Positions 11,780-23,048 are shown, numbered from the stretch's first letter. The stretch: DNA of 64,000 nt from Acanthococcus lagerstroemiae (GCA_031841125.1 CM063110.1:34735214-34799213); one strand, 5' to 3'. The notes: a model not told the origin generated them from the letters alone. Numbers and translations are program-made.

Positions 11780-12183
11780 ATGTCAGCCGAAATAATCGCA
11801 AATAAACTTCATCTAGATGGATACATCTACCTCCGTACGCGAGAACGAAACGGAAGAACCTACTGGGAATGCCGCCGGACTAGAATGAAGGAATGTTCAG
11901 CAAAAGCTGTTACAGTTGTACGTAGCAGTGATAACCAACTTGAAGTTATTAGAGGTCCGTAGGAGTCACAACACACTCATCCTCCTAATAGAGAGGAAAG
12001 TGCATCGGAGAAATTGGTGGCAGGACTGAAGAAAAAAGCGGAGGAACATCCAAATCAGTGTCCTGCCCAGATGCTTCACACCGAGTTGCAGGGTAGCTCT
12101 GGTACGAACTATCCGGCGAGTAAGAAAGAAGAATATGCCTGCCGCCCCAAATTCATTGGCTGACCCCCTCGAAATACCTCAGA
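11780..12183 (+). pseudogene. FLYWCH zinc-finger / MULE transposase N-terminal remnant
   Basis: The frame from 11780 encodes a FLYWCH-type finger of about 60 aa: GYIYLRTRERNGRTYWECRR, then C and AKAVTV, with the W-x-C and distal C spacing of the family. A TAG at 11960-11962 interrupts it. The same frame continues HTHPPNREESASEKLVAGLK and EEHPNQCPAQMLHTEL, the usual linker of FLYWCH-containing Mutator-like (Phantom-type) transposases: the His-x-His ending of the finger, then a KKKAEEHP/PAQ segment. A second stop follows at about 12171. The DDE domain is not visible. FLYWCH fingers bind DNA. Here only a decayed fragment remains. Confidence 0.8.
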
Positions 12184-12329
12184 CGTATCAGAAAACGCTG
12201 GTTGGTGAGCAATTCTTGTTGTATGATTCGAACTGTGTACCGGAAGGTGCAGGAAGCTAGACTGCAAGTGCAATACAATGATGCAGACGATCGGACCATA
12301 AGAAGTCAACTACTGCTCGGCATGAGTCC

Positions 12330-12690
12330 GCGAAATTCTGATTGTCCATTACTGAGGAGGTCTTTACTTACTGCGCCACATTTCCGACAAGTCTCGGCAG
12401 AAGTATGTAAATGACGGGTTGCCCATCACTATGACCAGTCCTGCGCCATTATTCAGCCAATCTCTAGCACCAGTTGTCCATTACAAGGAGTCCATGGTGC
12501 ACTTCTATTAAGGCTTGTCACAGATCCACAGAACCCTGGTTGCCCATTACTAGGGGCCCATACTGTACCACGTTTCTGTCAGATCTTGGCACCAATCTGT
12601 AAATAGCGGGTTATCCAGTACTAGGTCGTTATTCAGTCAATGCTTGGTGCATGTCCGCGAAGTACTGGTTGTCTATCACTGGTAGTTTGT
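12330..12690. repeat. Degenerate minisatellite, period about 55-80 bp
   Basis: The phrase CTGGTTGCCCATTACTAGG recurs with variation near 12336, 12415, 12470, 12535, 12607 and 12665. Other words recur between copies (GCGCCATTATTCAG-like, CAAGTCTTGGCA-like). It is non-coding. Confidence 0.6.
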
Positions 12691-12786
12691 ACTGGCCTTC
12701 TAGTTTACCATTGTTGGGATAACGTTTGGCTGCCTGTAATGGCTTTAGTACCAACCCAGCAACACAGTCAGCACTATGTCTGTACG

Positions 12787-13105
12787 TGTGTACGTCCTGC
12801 ATCGCCACACGTACCGAAACGAGGAGGTGAGGGGTGTGTGAAGAGGAAGCGCGTCCGGCTGTAGTGCACCCGAATTCCAGGTTAATGTTGGGTGAGCGTT
12901 AACCCCGGTCAGTGAGGTGTCCATGGTGGACTTTGCAGGACAGCGTGCACCGGAAGCAGAAAGGCGTAATGGGGCTCAGGCCGGCCTCAATGCGTCCCTC
13001 TGGTCACTGATGCGATACTCGGAAGGGTAATTTCCGGGGCCTGGGGTACGGTGTCTTGGGAGCCACTTTGGCATGCGTGCATCGCCACACGCTCCACCAA
13101 ACATT
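12787..13105 (+). mobile_element. 5'-truncated R1-like LINE 3' end with TSD
   Basis: The sequence follows the R1 3' untranslated region seen on the minus strand at 46836-47100: GAGGAGGTGA, GAAGAGGAAGCG, TCCGGCTGT, GGTGAGCGTTAA, GGCCGGCCTC, GCGTCCCTCT, GATGCGATACTCG, GGCATGCGTGCATCGCCACA and CCACCAAACATT. It is flanked by ACTATGTCTGTACG (12773-12786) and ACTACGTCTGTACG (13106-13119), a 14-bp duplication with one mismatch, so the insertion boundaries are clear. No coding part is included. Confidence 0.85.
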
Positions 13106-13600
13106 ACTACGTCTGTACGGATTGTTACTGATCATGAATTTGTTGCCAGTATCCAGAATTTCTGATTGGGTGGGTTGGTTGTATTCCTTCCGATTTGCTG
13201 ATTGTTATATTTGTCCTCGTGAAGAGGTGACGGGAGATGGTGAGATGGTCAGCCGAAGTGGATTCATTATAATTTTCTAGTGTCATTCTATCAGTAGAAG
13301 AATTACGAAGAAAGAATAAGAAAATGACCAGGGCGAGCCAAAATCTTTTCTCTGGACCGGCGTAGCTGGTCTGTTACTACAGCTTTGATTCCTCTTCGGT
13401 TCAAGATCAAGAGCCAAGTTTGCCTGTATAGTCTACTTCTGTTTCAATTGCCTTCACATCATAGTTGTACTTTCGAGCCTGAACTTGTATACAGGAAGTA
13501 TAAGCAGCACGTACAATAGTTAGTTCACGAGTTAGGTGTTTTTGTCTCCCAGTTCCACGATATGAGCCTAACTGTAAAGTGTATACTGCTGTCGAATATA
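13106..13600. other. Non-coding gap
   Basis: Nothing recognisable; moderately GC-balanced unique sequence. Confidence 0.4.
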
Positions 13601-13624
13601 CACACACACACACACACACACACA
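13601..13624. repeat. (CA)12 microsatellite
   Basis: An uninterrupted CA dinucleotide run directly precedes the dispersed-repeat block ATACGGAATAACCGTACAAA. Confidence 0.95.
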
Positions 13625-13990
13625 TACGGAATAACCGTACAAAGGGAGGTCCTCCGGTGTAACCGTACGTTATGGGGTCTCTTGAAAAAGCGCTTTAAAA
13701 TGCTGTTAGAACGTTGGCGACACTGTACACACCAGCATGTCGGTGTTTTTCTACAAAACCGCTAACACTGATTTCACTTACACTCAAAAATAAAGAATAG
13801 AGAAAAACCGTACCTTATGAGGTCTCACGTGTGTGTATGAAATACACCCGTGAATGCGGAACTGGACGGCGTTGTGGGGTCAACCGTTTTAGCTGTATTT
13901 CCGAAAATCATGTACGTTCTGAGGCCATTTTTGATACACAATGTGCAACGTTGCCGCTTAGGACAACATTCCAGACACCGAGCTAAATAT
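13619..13990 (+). repeat. Dispersed repeat with GTTGTGGGGTC words, copy A
   Basis: TACGGAATAACCGTACAAAG followed by GGAGGTC is mirrored in opposite orientation at 21180-21215 (GACCTCCCTTTATACGGTTA and TTCCGTA). Both copies abut CA-type dinucleotide sequence and both hold repeated GTTGTGGGGTC / TTATGAGGTCT words. It is non-coding and its class is unknown. Confidence 0.6.
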
Positions 13991-14009
13991 GCGAAAAACT
14001 CATACATTT

Positions 14010-14347
14010 GTTGAACCGCAGCGACTAACAGCCTGGCCTGTCGTTACAGCTAACTCATATTGGTAAGGATTTGTATAGTCCGATAATGTATTTGATGTGT
14101 GTTCGTGGGCCGTTATCATTAATTTTAACCAGTGGCGTCGCTGGAAAATATTTTGGGGGTAATTTTATCAGTAGTGTTGGCCTACATTCATCTGCGTTGG
14201 TGGTTTTTTGGGGGGGAGGGGTGTAGTATGTTGTATTAAAGTGTTCAACAGTCATTTAGGTCATTTATTTTCAGTCATGGTCATTTAAAAATTTAAGAAT
14301 CAGCAAATTATATCTTGAAAGAGGAAACAAAATTGGAAGATTCTATT
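14010..14347. other. Gap with a possible isolated hAT end
   Basis: CAGTGGCGTCGCTGG near 14131 looks like a hAT terminus, but no matching right end was found. Repeated GTCATTT words occur at 14250-14290. Confidence 0.35.
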
Positions 14348-14355
14348 ATAATTAC

Positions 14356-15000
14356 CAGGGCTGCAATTTTTATGCGAATGTATACTCGTATTTGTATCTA
14401 TGGCGTATAGGTATAAGTATCAAAAGATGTTAACGAATCACAGAATTCGGAGTCAATGAAGCAGCACTTCATCATGCATATTTCACATATTTTGGCATTT
14501 ACCGCGTATTTTGCACGAATTCTGCTTATTTTTCAATTTCTTCCCCACAAAAAATTATTTTTGTAATGTTGAGAATGATGTCCGACTCCAAAAAAAAATT
14601 GTGAAGACCTAATGGTTAATGAATTAGTAGACAAGCTTTTAGAAAAATATGTTCTTTTGCATGTGAGATAGCGTTTCTCTTGCCTGCATCACATTCATCA
14701 ATCACCAAGAAATTACGAATAGGTGCATCATTATCCCCTGGCTGCATCTCCTATTAAAAGAAGATTGGACTCTTAAGGAGATACTTGGCTGGATCATTTT
14801 AAACTATGATAAAAATTGTCTCAGTGTATCCAATTTAATTTTTCTTTTGAAAAAATATACCCAAGACCCATATTGTATTTACATATTTACGCATATCTTA
14901 CAATTTTGACGCATATTTTCGGCATATTATTTAGACTGAATTCAGTGCATAAAATATGCGCATATTTCGCTATTTTTTGTGCATAAAAATTGCAGCCCTG
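14356..15000. mobile_element. Non-autonomous hAT element, 645 bp, 8-bp TSD
   Basis: The TIRs are CAGGGCTGCAATTTTTATGC at the left and GCATAAAAATTGCAGCCCTG at the right, perfectly inverted over 20 bp. The TSD is ATAATTAC (14348-14355) against ATAATAAC (15001-15008), matching at 7 of 8 and fitting the hAT preference nTnnnnAn. Subterminal sequences are full of GCATATTT-like words near both ends, probable transposase-binding repeats. I see no usable coding frame inside. Confidence 0.9.
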
Positions 15001-15008
15001 ATAATAAC

Positions 15009-15621
15009 CATAAATCGAAATATCAGCTTACAAGAGTCTTCGCATGTATGACATGCTCATGTGAGTCGTGTGTGAGACGTGATCCTCATGCGCGTATCAA
15101 GGTAGGTGAGCTCAATAAGGCCCTGGTTTAAGGTCTTGGCTCTCCAGACTTGCATGTAAGTGATTTCATGTTTTTCCTTCTTCGTGTTATAGTCGTCGAC
15201 TGCAATATTTAAAAAGTGGCTAGCTTGAAATTTTTCTAGACTGCTCTACGTTCCTCAGATCTTCTAATAAAAATACCCCTTTTTCAAAACTTGATAAATC
15301 CAGCCCACCAACGAAGGCTGGGCCACCTAATACCTAATAAGCCTGACCTGAAATTCGATAAATAAAATGTTAAGCAACTAGGAATTTATGAGTAAGTTAT
15401 ACCTGAAATGATAATCAATTGATCGTACCAGGCTGGGCCTTATTAGGTTAAATAACACTATTTTTCGTGAGTATCGCATACCTCAGTTCCAAATTGCTCA
15501 AATTTCACGTTTCTGGCGTCAATCGTTAACCAACTACAACTACAACAACTGTCCAATGTTTGATTTCTGGATAAATTCCATTTGATTAACATAATACTCG
15601 TAAATTCTCCAAGTTACATAA
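15009..15621. other. Non-coding gap left of the satellite
   Basis: Nothing recognisable. The last ~50 bases (ATTTTGGAATTAAGATGAGT and following) are shared with the left flank of the isolated monomer at 20652. Confidence 0.4.
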
Positions 15622-18545
15622 AAAACATTCATTTTGGAATTAAGATGAGTGCTTGGTAGAATACACGACAGTGACCCCACAGCGATAGCAAAAATTCAAG
15701 TGTGTGACCTCCCAACGGCCACGAAATACAGAGACCAATACACTCAATTTTTAATGACCCTTAATACGAGGTAAAGAGCTTTCTTATTGCGAATTGTGAC
15801 TGAACAGTGTACTGATAATGATTGAGTGCAAACTCACAGACCATTCTATCTCCCCAAACATTTGAATGCCTTCCCAGAGTCCTCAGTGAAGGAAGTGAGT
15901 GCCCTTCCATGTGATAGAATCAAGTGGCCCCACAGCGATAGCAAAAATCCAGGTGTGTGACCTCCCAACGGTCACAAAATACGGAGTCCGATACACTCAG
16001 ATCATTATCACCCTCAATACGAGGAAAAGTGCTTTCATACTGCGAACTGAGACTTACCAGTCTACTGATAATAACTGTGTACAAAGCCACAGACTATTCT
16101 AACTTTCCAAACATTTGAATGCCTTCCCAGAGTCCTCAGTGGAGAAAATGAAGGCACTTTCATGTGACAGAAGTAAGGGTCCCCACAGCGATAGCAAAAA
16201 TCCAGGTGTGTGACCTCCCAACGGCCACAAAATACGGAGACTGATACACTAAGTTCTTAACAACCCTCAATACGTGGTAAAGTGCTTTCTTACAGCGAAT
16301 TGAGACTAACAGGTCTACTGATAATAACTGAGTACAAACCCACAGACCATTCTAACTCTCCGAACATTTGAATGCCTTCCCAGAGTCCTCAGTGGAGAAA
16401 ATGAAGGCACTTTCATGTGACAGAAGTAAGGGTCCCCACAGCGATAGCAAAAATCCAGGTGTGTGACCTCCCAACGGCCACAAAATACGGAGACTGATAC
16501 ACTAAGTTCTTAACAACCCTCAATACGTGGTAAAGTGCTTTCTTACAGCGAATTGAGACTAACAGGTCTACTGATAATAACTGAGTACAAACCCACAGAC
16601 CATTCTAACTCTCCGAACATTTGAATGTCCTCCCACAGTCCTCACTGGAAAAAATGAAACCACCTCCATCTGATGGAAGTGACCCCACAGCGATAGCAAT
16701 AATCCAGGTGTGTGACCTCCCAACGGCCACAAAATACAGAGACCTATACACTCAGATCATTATCACCTTCAATACGAGGAAATTGCTTTCTTACAGCGAA
16801 TTGAGACTAACCAGTCTACTGATAATAACTGTTTACAAACCCACAGACCATTCTAACTCTACAAACATTTGAATGTCTTCCCAGAGTTCTCAGTGGAGGA
16901 AGTAAAGGCACCTCCATGTGATAGAAGTAGGTGACCCCACAGCGATAGCAAAAATTCAGGTGTGTGACCTTCCAACGGCCACAAAATACAGAGACCTATA
17001 CACTCGGACCTTATTCACCCTCAATACGAGGTAAAGTGCTTTCTTACAGCGAATTGAGACTAACCAGTCTACTGATAATAACTGAGTACAAACCCACTGA
17101 GCATTCTAACTCTCCTAACATTTGAATGTCCTCCCAGAGTCCTCAGTGGAAAAAGTGGAAGCACCTCCATGTGATAGAAGTAAGTGACCCCACAGCGATA
17201 GCAAAAATTCAGGTGTGTGACCTCCCAACGGCCACAAAATACAGAGACCTATACACTCAGATCATTATCACCTTCAATACGAGGAAATTGCTTTCTTACA
17301 GCGAATTGAGACTAACCAGTCTACTGATAATAACTGTTTACAAACCCACAGACCATTCTAACTCTACAAACATTTGAATGTCTTCCCAGAGTTCTCAGTG
17401 GAGGAAGTAAAGGCACCTCCATGTGATAGAAGTAGGTGACCCCACAGCGATAGCAAAAATTCAGGTGTGTGACCTCCCAACGGCCACAAAATACAGAGAC
17501 CTATACACTCGGACCTTATTCACCCTCAATACGAGGTAAAGTGCTTTCTTACAGCGAATTGAGACTAACCAGTCTACTGATAATAACTGAGTACAAACCC
17601 ACTGAGCATTCTAACTCTCCTAACATTTGAATGTCCTCCCAGAGTCCTCAGTGGAAAAAGTGGAAGCACCTCCATGTGATAGAAGTAAGTGACCCCACAG
17701 CGATAGCAAAAATTCAGGTGTGTGACCTCCCAACGGCCACAAAATACAGAGACCTATACACTCAGATCATTATCACCTTCAATACGAGGAAATTGCTTTC
17801 TTACAGCGAATTGAGACTAACCAGTCTACTGATAATAACTGTTTACAAACCCACAGACCATTCTAACTCTACAAACATTTGAATGTCTTCCCAGAGTTCT
17901 CAGTGGAGGAAGTAAAGGCACCTCCATGTGATAGAAGTAGGTGACCCCACAGCGATAGCAAAAATTCAGGTGTGTGACCTCCCAACGGCCACAAAATACA
18001 GAGACCTATACACTCGGACCTTATTCACCCTCAATACGAGGTAAAGTGCTTTCTTACAGCGAATTGAGACTAACCAGTCTACTGATAATAACTGAGTACA
18101 AACCCACTGAGCATTCTAACTCTCCTAACATTTGAATGTCCTCCCAGAGTCCTCAGTGGAAAAAGTGGAAGCACCTCCATGTGATAGAAGTAAGTGACCC
18201 CACAGCGATAGCAAAAATTCAGGTGTGTGACCTCCCAACGGCCACAAAATACAGAGACCTATACACTCAGATCATTATCACCTTCAATACGAGGAAATTG
18301 CTTTCTTACAGCGAATTGAGACTAACCAGTCTACTGATAATAACTGTTTACAAACCCACAGACCATTCTAACTCTACAAACATTTGAATGTCTTCCCAGA
18401 GTTCTCAGTGGAGGAAGTAAAGGCACCTCCATGTGATAGAAGTAGGTGACCCCACAGCGATAGCAAAAATCCAGGTGTGTGACTTCCCAACGGCCACAAA
18501 ATACAGAGACCATTACACTCAGTTCTTAACAACCCTCAATACAAG
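15622..18545 (+). repeat. Satellite array, ~252-bp monomer evolving to a 505-bp dimer
   Basis: The anchor CCCCACAGCGATAGC occurs at 15675, 15928, 16181, 16434, 16683, 16935, 17188, 17440, 17693, 17945, 18198 and 18450, a spacing of 249-253 bp. From 16683 rightward, alternate monomers differ but every second monomer is nearly identical, giving a 505-bp higher-order unit in at least three near-perfect copies (16935-18449). Left monomers are more diverged, so homogenisation is recent and local. The repeated 83-aa frames inside are by-products of the repeat and not genes. The array breaks off at about 18545 where other DNA is inserted. Confidence 0.95.
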
Positions 18546-19317
18546 ATGTCGAAAATTCATCATTTTCGACTCGACTTAGTGGAAATTTATGATAATAATA
18601 ATAGTAATAACAATAATTTAATACAACTCCAATATGATTCAACTGCTCTAATATGATTCAACTGTATTAATTAATTGTAATAATCAACTGTGATTAATTA
18701 ACCTTTCAACGCTCTGCTCAAACTCGGCTTTCCCCTACCTGTTAGGATAGACCCCGCCTGTGACGATAATTGGGACGCATTTGAGTGTGCGGCTCGCCCC
18801 CTGTAGTGGGTTTCGGCCCCCTCATTGGTCCACGTACTACTATGAAATATATCTCCATTGGTCCACGTGTGACCATGAACATACAGGACGGAACCCAATG
18901 GGGGAAGTCCAGTTCTGGAATTTGGATCGGTGGCGAGCCACCGAGACCTGGCATTCTGTTATTGTGCTCCATGCTGCACGTTATTGTGCTCGGTTTTCTG
19001 ACGTTACTGTGTATTAGTACTGCATACCTATTACCTGTGCTCGTTTTGTTGTGTTTCTCTTTCCGAAATGGAAATGAATACTGCTACGGATCAAGCCAGA
19101 CGATTTTATTATTTACTACCTGTTATATTTACATTTTGTATGAGAAGTCGCATTTTCCTATGGTCGTCGTTCGTTTTGTGTGTTCTACAAGCCTTGTGTC
19201 ACTATCCGGTGGTGGTGCACTCGGTAAATTGAATTCTACAGGAATTTACGTTTCCTCTCTTGGTGTCTACTACATGCCTTGTGTTACCACCCGGTGGTGG
19301 TGCACATTATTTCACGC
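18546..19317. other. ~770-bp unidentified insertion inside the satellite
   Basis: The monomer stops after ACCCTCAATAC at 18545 and resumes at GAGGTAAAGTG near 19318, so about 770 bp were inserted in one monomer. The insert begins with a palindromic TCGAAAATTCATCATTTTCG segment and an AT-rich part. It then turns GC-richer with twin ATTGGTCCACGT words (near 18823 and 18856) and a duplicated block ending CCGGTGGTGGTGCAC (near 19205 and 19293, 88 bp apart). A 179-aa open frame (18785-19324, plus) runs across it but shows no recognisable domain, and it reads into the satellite. No TIR or TSD was identified. Confidence 0.6.
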
Positions 19318-19567
19318 GAGGTAAAGTGTTTTCTTACAGTGAATTGAGACGAACCAGTGTACTGATATTAACTTGAGTACAAACCCACACACCATTCTAA
19401 CTCTCCAAACATATGAATGTCTTCCCGGAGTCCTCAGTGGAAAAAGTGAAAGCACCTCCATGTGATAGAAGTAAGTGACCCCACAGCGATAGCAAAAATT
19501 CAGGTGTGTGACCTCCCAACGGACACAAAATACCGAGACCGATACACTCAGATCATAATCACCCTCA
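19318..19567 (+). repeat. Satellite array continuation, diverged
   Basis: One more monomer equivalent, with the CCCCACAGCGATAGC anchor at about 19480. It is more diverged than the dimer units and ends at CACCCTCAA. Confidence 0.9.
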
Positions 19568-20651
19568 AATTCCCTAAATGTGCACATAGATTGTTCTTTT
19601 GTTTAACACGGCAGTATTGGATATGTGACGCAATCAGTGGAATATGCTTTTTAATACGGGAAGCGTAAGACAATTTTTCCGGATTTTTTATTTCAATTTT
19701 CAGTGTTATGCATGCAGGAAAATCGATTAAATCGATAACTCGAGGATCCTTACCGATAGGTAGTCGATTAGAGGCAAGCTTATCAATTTAAATATATTTT
19801 GGATAGATTTTTTGAGAGGACTTACTCGGATATGACGAAGGGAAAAAATCTTGTAGACGACGAAGGAATATTTTGTGTATAAATTGACTGTAGGCAGCCA
19901 GTACTTCGAAAAAATTTAATACTGAGCACGTTTGTATATTCTACAGTGTTGGCTTGCTACAAATATGCGGTTATTCAATACTTGTGATAATTGCTTCACA
20001 GTTTACTACTGTAGTCTACAAAGAAAAATTTAGAGTACGGAAAGTCGATTTTCAGTTAAAAAAACATTTTGTATAACCATATTAACTTCGGAATTTTTGG
20101 AAATTATTTTGTAGACGAGACATAACTTCCTTTTAACTATAAGGATTCAGGGTTTCTACTTTTTTTCCTGAAACGAATGTCACCCACAATAAGCACTATA
20201 AAAATGTGCAAACTACGAAGGAATAAAAGTGGTTACACAACTTCAACGTAGCTGGTAGCTCCTCTTGAGGGGTCAAAATTTTGGGCAGCGTCCTCAAATG
20301 ACTTGAACAACAAACATTCCACATACATTTTTTATTAGAAATGTCTGTCTTTGTGATGTGTTTTCAAGAAAAATCCCGTGAGTGGTTACATAGACGATGA
20401 TGGAATTTTGACCGTAATTTGACAGTTTGGGGATGCTAGTTAGCTATATGTCAGGTTATGTATTTTGAACTCTTTGGTTGATTGACATGATAGAAGAGAT
20501 TTACACTTATCTCACAAAAAAAATTATTTTCTAACATTCTTAGTTTTTGACAAATATTGAAATATTGGGAGAATGACCCATGTATAACCCATGCTGATAC
20601 TTCAGTTGATGAACTGCGGATTCTCAGACTTTGTAGTATCATGATTCTACT
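19568..20651. other. Non-coding AT-rich gap
   Basis: Nothing recognisable; unique AT-rich DNA. Confidence 0.4.
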
Positions 20652-20780
20652 CATTTTGGAATTAAGAGTGAGTGCTTGGTAGAATACAAGATAGTGGCCC
20701 CACAGCGATACCTAAAATAATTCAGGTGTGTGACCTCCCAACGGCCGCGAAATACAGGCACCAATACACACAATTTCAAA
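20652..20780 (+). repeat. Isolated partial satellite monomer with its left flank
   Basis: CATTTTGGAATTAAGAGTGA, then GTGCTTGGTAGAATACAAGA, then GCCCCACAGCGATAC and GACCTCCCAACGGCC match 15622-15740, including sequence that lies outside the repeating unit. This copy therefore shares the array's left junction, not just a monomer. Confidence 0.85.
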
Positions 20781-20894
20781 TTAGCTTTACAAGCCCGTTC
20801 TTAATCCGATTTCAGAGTAAACCACTACTCGCGAACTTCACTCCACAATTTGCGACCTTCGCAACGTCCTCCATAGGTATAGAGGAATGGTGAG

Positions 20895-21215
20895 AATTGG
20901 CAACGTGGGGCCCCACTGCGTCGGCGTTTTCACCGAGGCCTCAGAACGTTGTAGTAATGCGAATACTTCTGAGAGTCTTTACACCTGGTGATACACAAAG
21001 TGTATAGCGGAAAAATAGTCATAGGGGGGACTTTTTCCAGAACAAATCGGGATCAAGCTCTAGGCTATTATTTTGGCCCAAAGTATCGAAAAATCTGGTT
21101 AAAACGTTGTGGGGTCCTAGCCGAAGACCTCACAACGAAAATGGACCCCACAACGCCGGTGTTCAGCGGACTCAAGACCTCCCTTTATACGGTTATTCCG
21201 TACACACACACAAAT
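20895..21215 (-). repeat. Dispersed repeat with GTTGTGGGGTC words, copy B
   Basis: This is the counterpart of 13619-13990 in opposite orientation. It contains AACGTTGTGGGGTCC, GACCTCACAACG, GGACCCCACAACGCC and the GACCTCCCTTTATACGGTTA end next to a short CA run. It is non-coding. Confidence 0.6.
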
Positions 21216-21420
21216 ACTGGGTACATAATGTGTACGAGGAGAGGATTCAGTTTCGTGTGTGTGACCGAATTCCCCGGCGATGATTACGAGATGGAGGTAA
21301 AATTGTTGTTAACTGATGTGTGGCGACCTGAGCGGAGCGGAGTGCGATATCGACATCGGATTCATGACGCTGACGTAATAGCAGACGAATTTGGGAATAT
21401 TACGAGCGAGGGATTTTAAT

Positions 21421-21671
21421 GACAACCGGGAATGCGAGATCGTAGGTACTTTCGTTCCCGTATTGATACGATACATTTTCACGATAATTATCTTGCAGCG
21501 TTGTTCGGGCCACTAAATTCGAGGTATATGGGATAGAGCTTTTCAACACCGATCCGATCGTTCCGTGGGTGTTGAATGCGTACACATATTTATGCTCTGG
21601 TTGAAAATCGAATGAGACTGTCAGGTGCCTTCGTGCTGGGCTTACGACGCGTGAATCCGCCAATCCGTTGG
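21421..21671 (-). other. Candidate coding exon, possibly lipid-transfer-protein-like (very tentative)
   Basis: A minus-strand frame stays open through this GC-richer stretch and reads SFDFQPEHKYVYAFNTHG and then TSNLVARTTLQ. The FxPxxxYVYxF pattern followed by a glycine loop and a hydrophobic-T-x-L-Q strand is reminiscent of the first strands of vitellogenin/apolipophorin N-terminal domains, but the match is short. A pyrimidine-rich TTTTCAACCAG could serve as an acceptor just before AGCATAAATATG. No convincing donor was found. The open frame continues upstream across the apparent hAT end at 21675, which is probably chance. Plus-strand frames over the same DNA exist too. Confidence 0.2.
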
Positions 21672-21674
21672 CGA

Positions 21675-21720
21675 CAGTGGCGTGTATTCTAGGTAAGCGA
21701 GGTAAGCGTCGCTTACCCCG
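21675..21720 (+). mobile_element. Isolated hAT-like left end
   Basis: CAGTGGCGTGTATTC is followed by the hairpin GGTAAGCGTCGCTTACC. No inverted partner or 8-bp duplication was found downstream, so only an end is called. Confidence 0.35.
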
Positions 21721-22330
21721 AAAAATCTCGAGAAAATAAGTTTTCATACATATCAACTTGTAACCAATAAAAGATATAAAGCATTGGGTAAAAAAGCGAT
21801 CGTATTGCGCGGGTTCTAAAAGGGTCAATATCACATTTCTTAGCCGTTGGAAGTATGAGGATCTTCGCTTTCCAATGATGTATGTAACTCCACAGCCCAA
21901 AGAATGTCACATTGGCTGTTTTAGAACCAAAATGTAGAATTGGTCATTGCATCTCGTAGTTATTTGATAGTAAAGCATTTCTTTAAAATACAAAATAATG
22001 CGTACCTCTATTGCTTATATATTTTGTAGGCCTACAGCCCATTGCCTAATTTTATAAGGAAAATTCGATTCAGGAGAGGAGAGAGAGGCAGCGTGGAGCA
22101 AGAGTACGATGTCAACCTTCTTATACTCCTAGGTGGCAATTCATCATCCTAGGGATAAGTAAGAGGCAGAATAATCCTCGTACCTGTAGTTACGGATTAC
22201 GAGGCCTGTAGGTCCTTTATTTTAGTGAAATTGTTTCTTTTCAAAATATCGTTGGGTTAGTATGAAAAGGTGGTATCTGCAAAAAAAAAAAAAAAAAATT
22301 TACAGGAGAGAGGTTTAATAGTATATGGGT
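21721..22330. other. Non-coding gap with an A18 tract
   Basis: No gene is visible. An uninterrupted A run lies at 22281-22298; no TSD could be linked to it. Confidence 0.4.
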
Positions 22331-22430
22331 ATTGTAAGTGAGCGTTTACACGACAAGTAAGACAGTTTGCGGAGCGAGCCGAGGAGAGTGGAGCAATTGT
22401 CTTACGAGTCGTGTCACTCACTTACGATTC
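22331..22430. repeat. Inverted repeat (hairpin), arms about 37 bp
   Basis: GTAAGTGAGCGTTTACACGA, then CAAGTAAGACAGTTTG (22334-22369) is mirrored by CAATTGTCTTACGAGTCGTG, then TCACTCACTTACG (22394-22427). Its spacer is about 25 bp, GC-rich and GAG-rich. It is likely a foldback remnant. Confidence 0.7.
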
Positions 22431-23040
22431 TTGATTTGTAAGACATTTTATACTTCGAATACTTTGAAAGTACGACCAAAAAGTCCGTTTCTGTAAAAAA
22501 TTATATCCCTCCTGTTATTCTCGTACTACTATTTGACAGTACTATTACAGTCCGGCACTTCTAAAACGTAATTTTCTAGCGGATAAACAACACTGTTGTG
22601 ATATACTCTCGAAGTGTGTGTAGTATAAAGGGTTTGAAGCAACCAGGTTAAAAATTAGTTTAACTAAAAATAGTATAAGAATGCTTCAACATTCAACTAG
22701 GAGTACACCTTAGAGATGAAAATATTCCACTTCCCTTTTCTTAAACCTTTTCATAATTATGACGAATTTTGTTGGTAATGTATTTTGAACCCATTTTGGT
22801 TTTAGAATTTCTTGTTGAACTGAGGCAATATTTTATCATTTACTGCATGGTATCTTGTAGATAATAACATTCCCTATCCAACGATACCAACAAGTCACTT
22901 TGTGAAAAAATTTTAGATAGCACTTATCACACTAACCCTACGATGTGTACATTCTAGGATCGCGTAAGGCGGGCTGCATATCTACACCACTAGTTACTTA
23001 CAGCTTTTTGAAGGCTTAGTGCGCTGTATCGCCGACTTCG
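22431..23040. other. Non-coding gap
   Basis: Nothing recognisable. Confidence 0.4.
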
Positions 23041-23048
23041 TTGACCAA

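Noticed and set aside
16621..18387. Repeated identical 83-aa open frames as a tandem gene family
   Set aside because: They recur exactly with the satellite period, start and stop at arbitrary points of the monomer, and have no domain. They are by-products of tandem repetition.
18785..19324. 179-aa plus-strand gene
   Set aside because: It runs from an unidentified insert into the satellite, contains an internal duplication and no domain. Kept only as part of the insertion.
15622..19567. CRISPR-like array
   Set aside because: The units are ~252 bp with no unique spacers and the context is eukaryotic. It is a satellite.
21400..21900. A single 166-aa minus-strand gene
   Set aside because: The frame crosses an apparent hAT end at 21675, so its upstream half is probably transposon DNA. 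Only the downstream half was kept, as a tentative exon.
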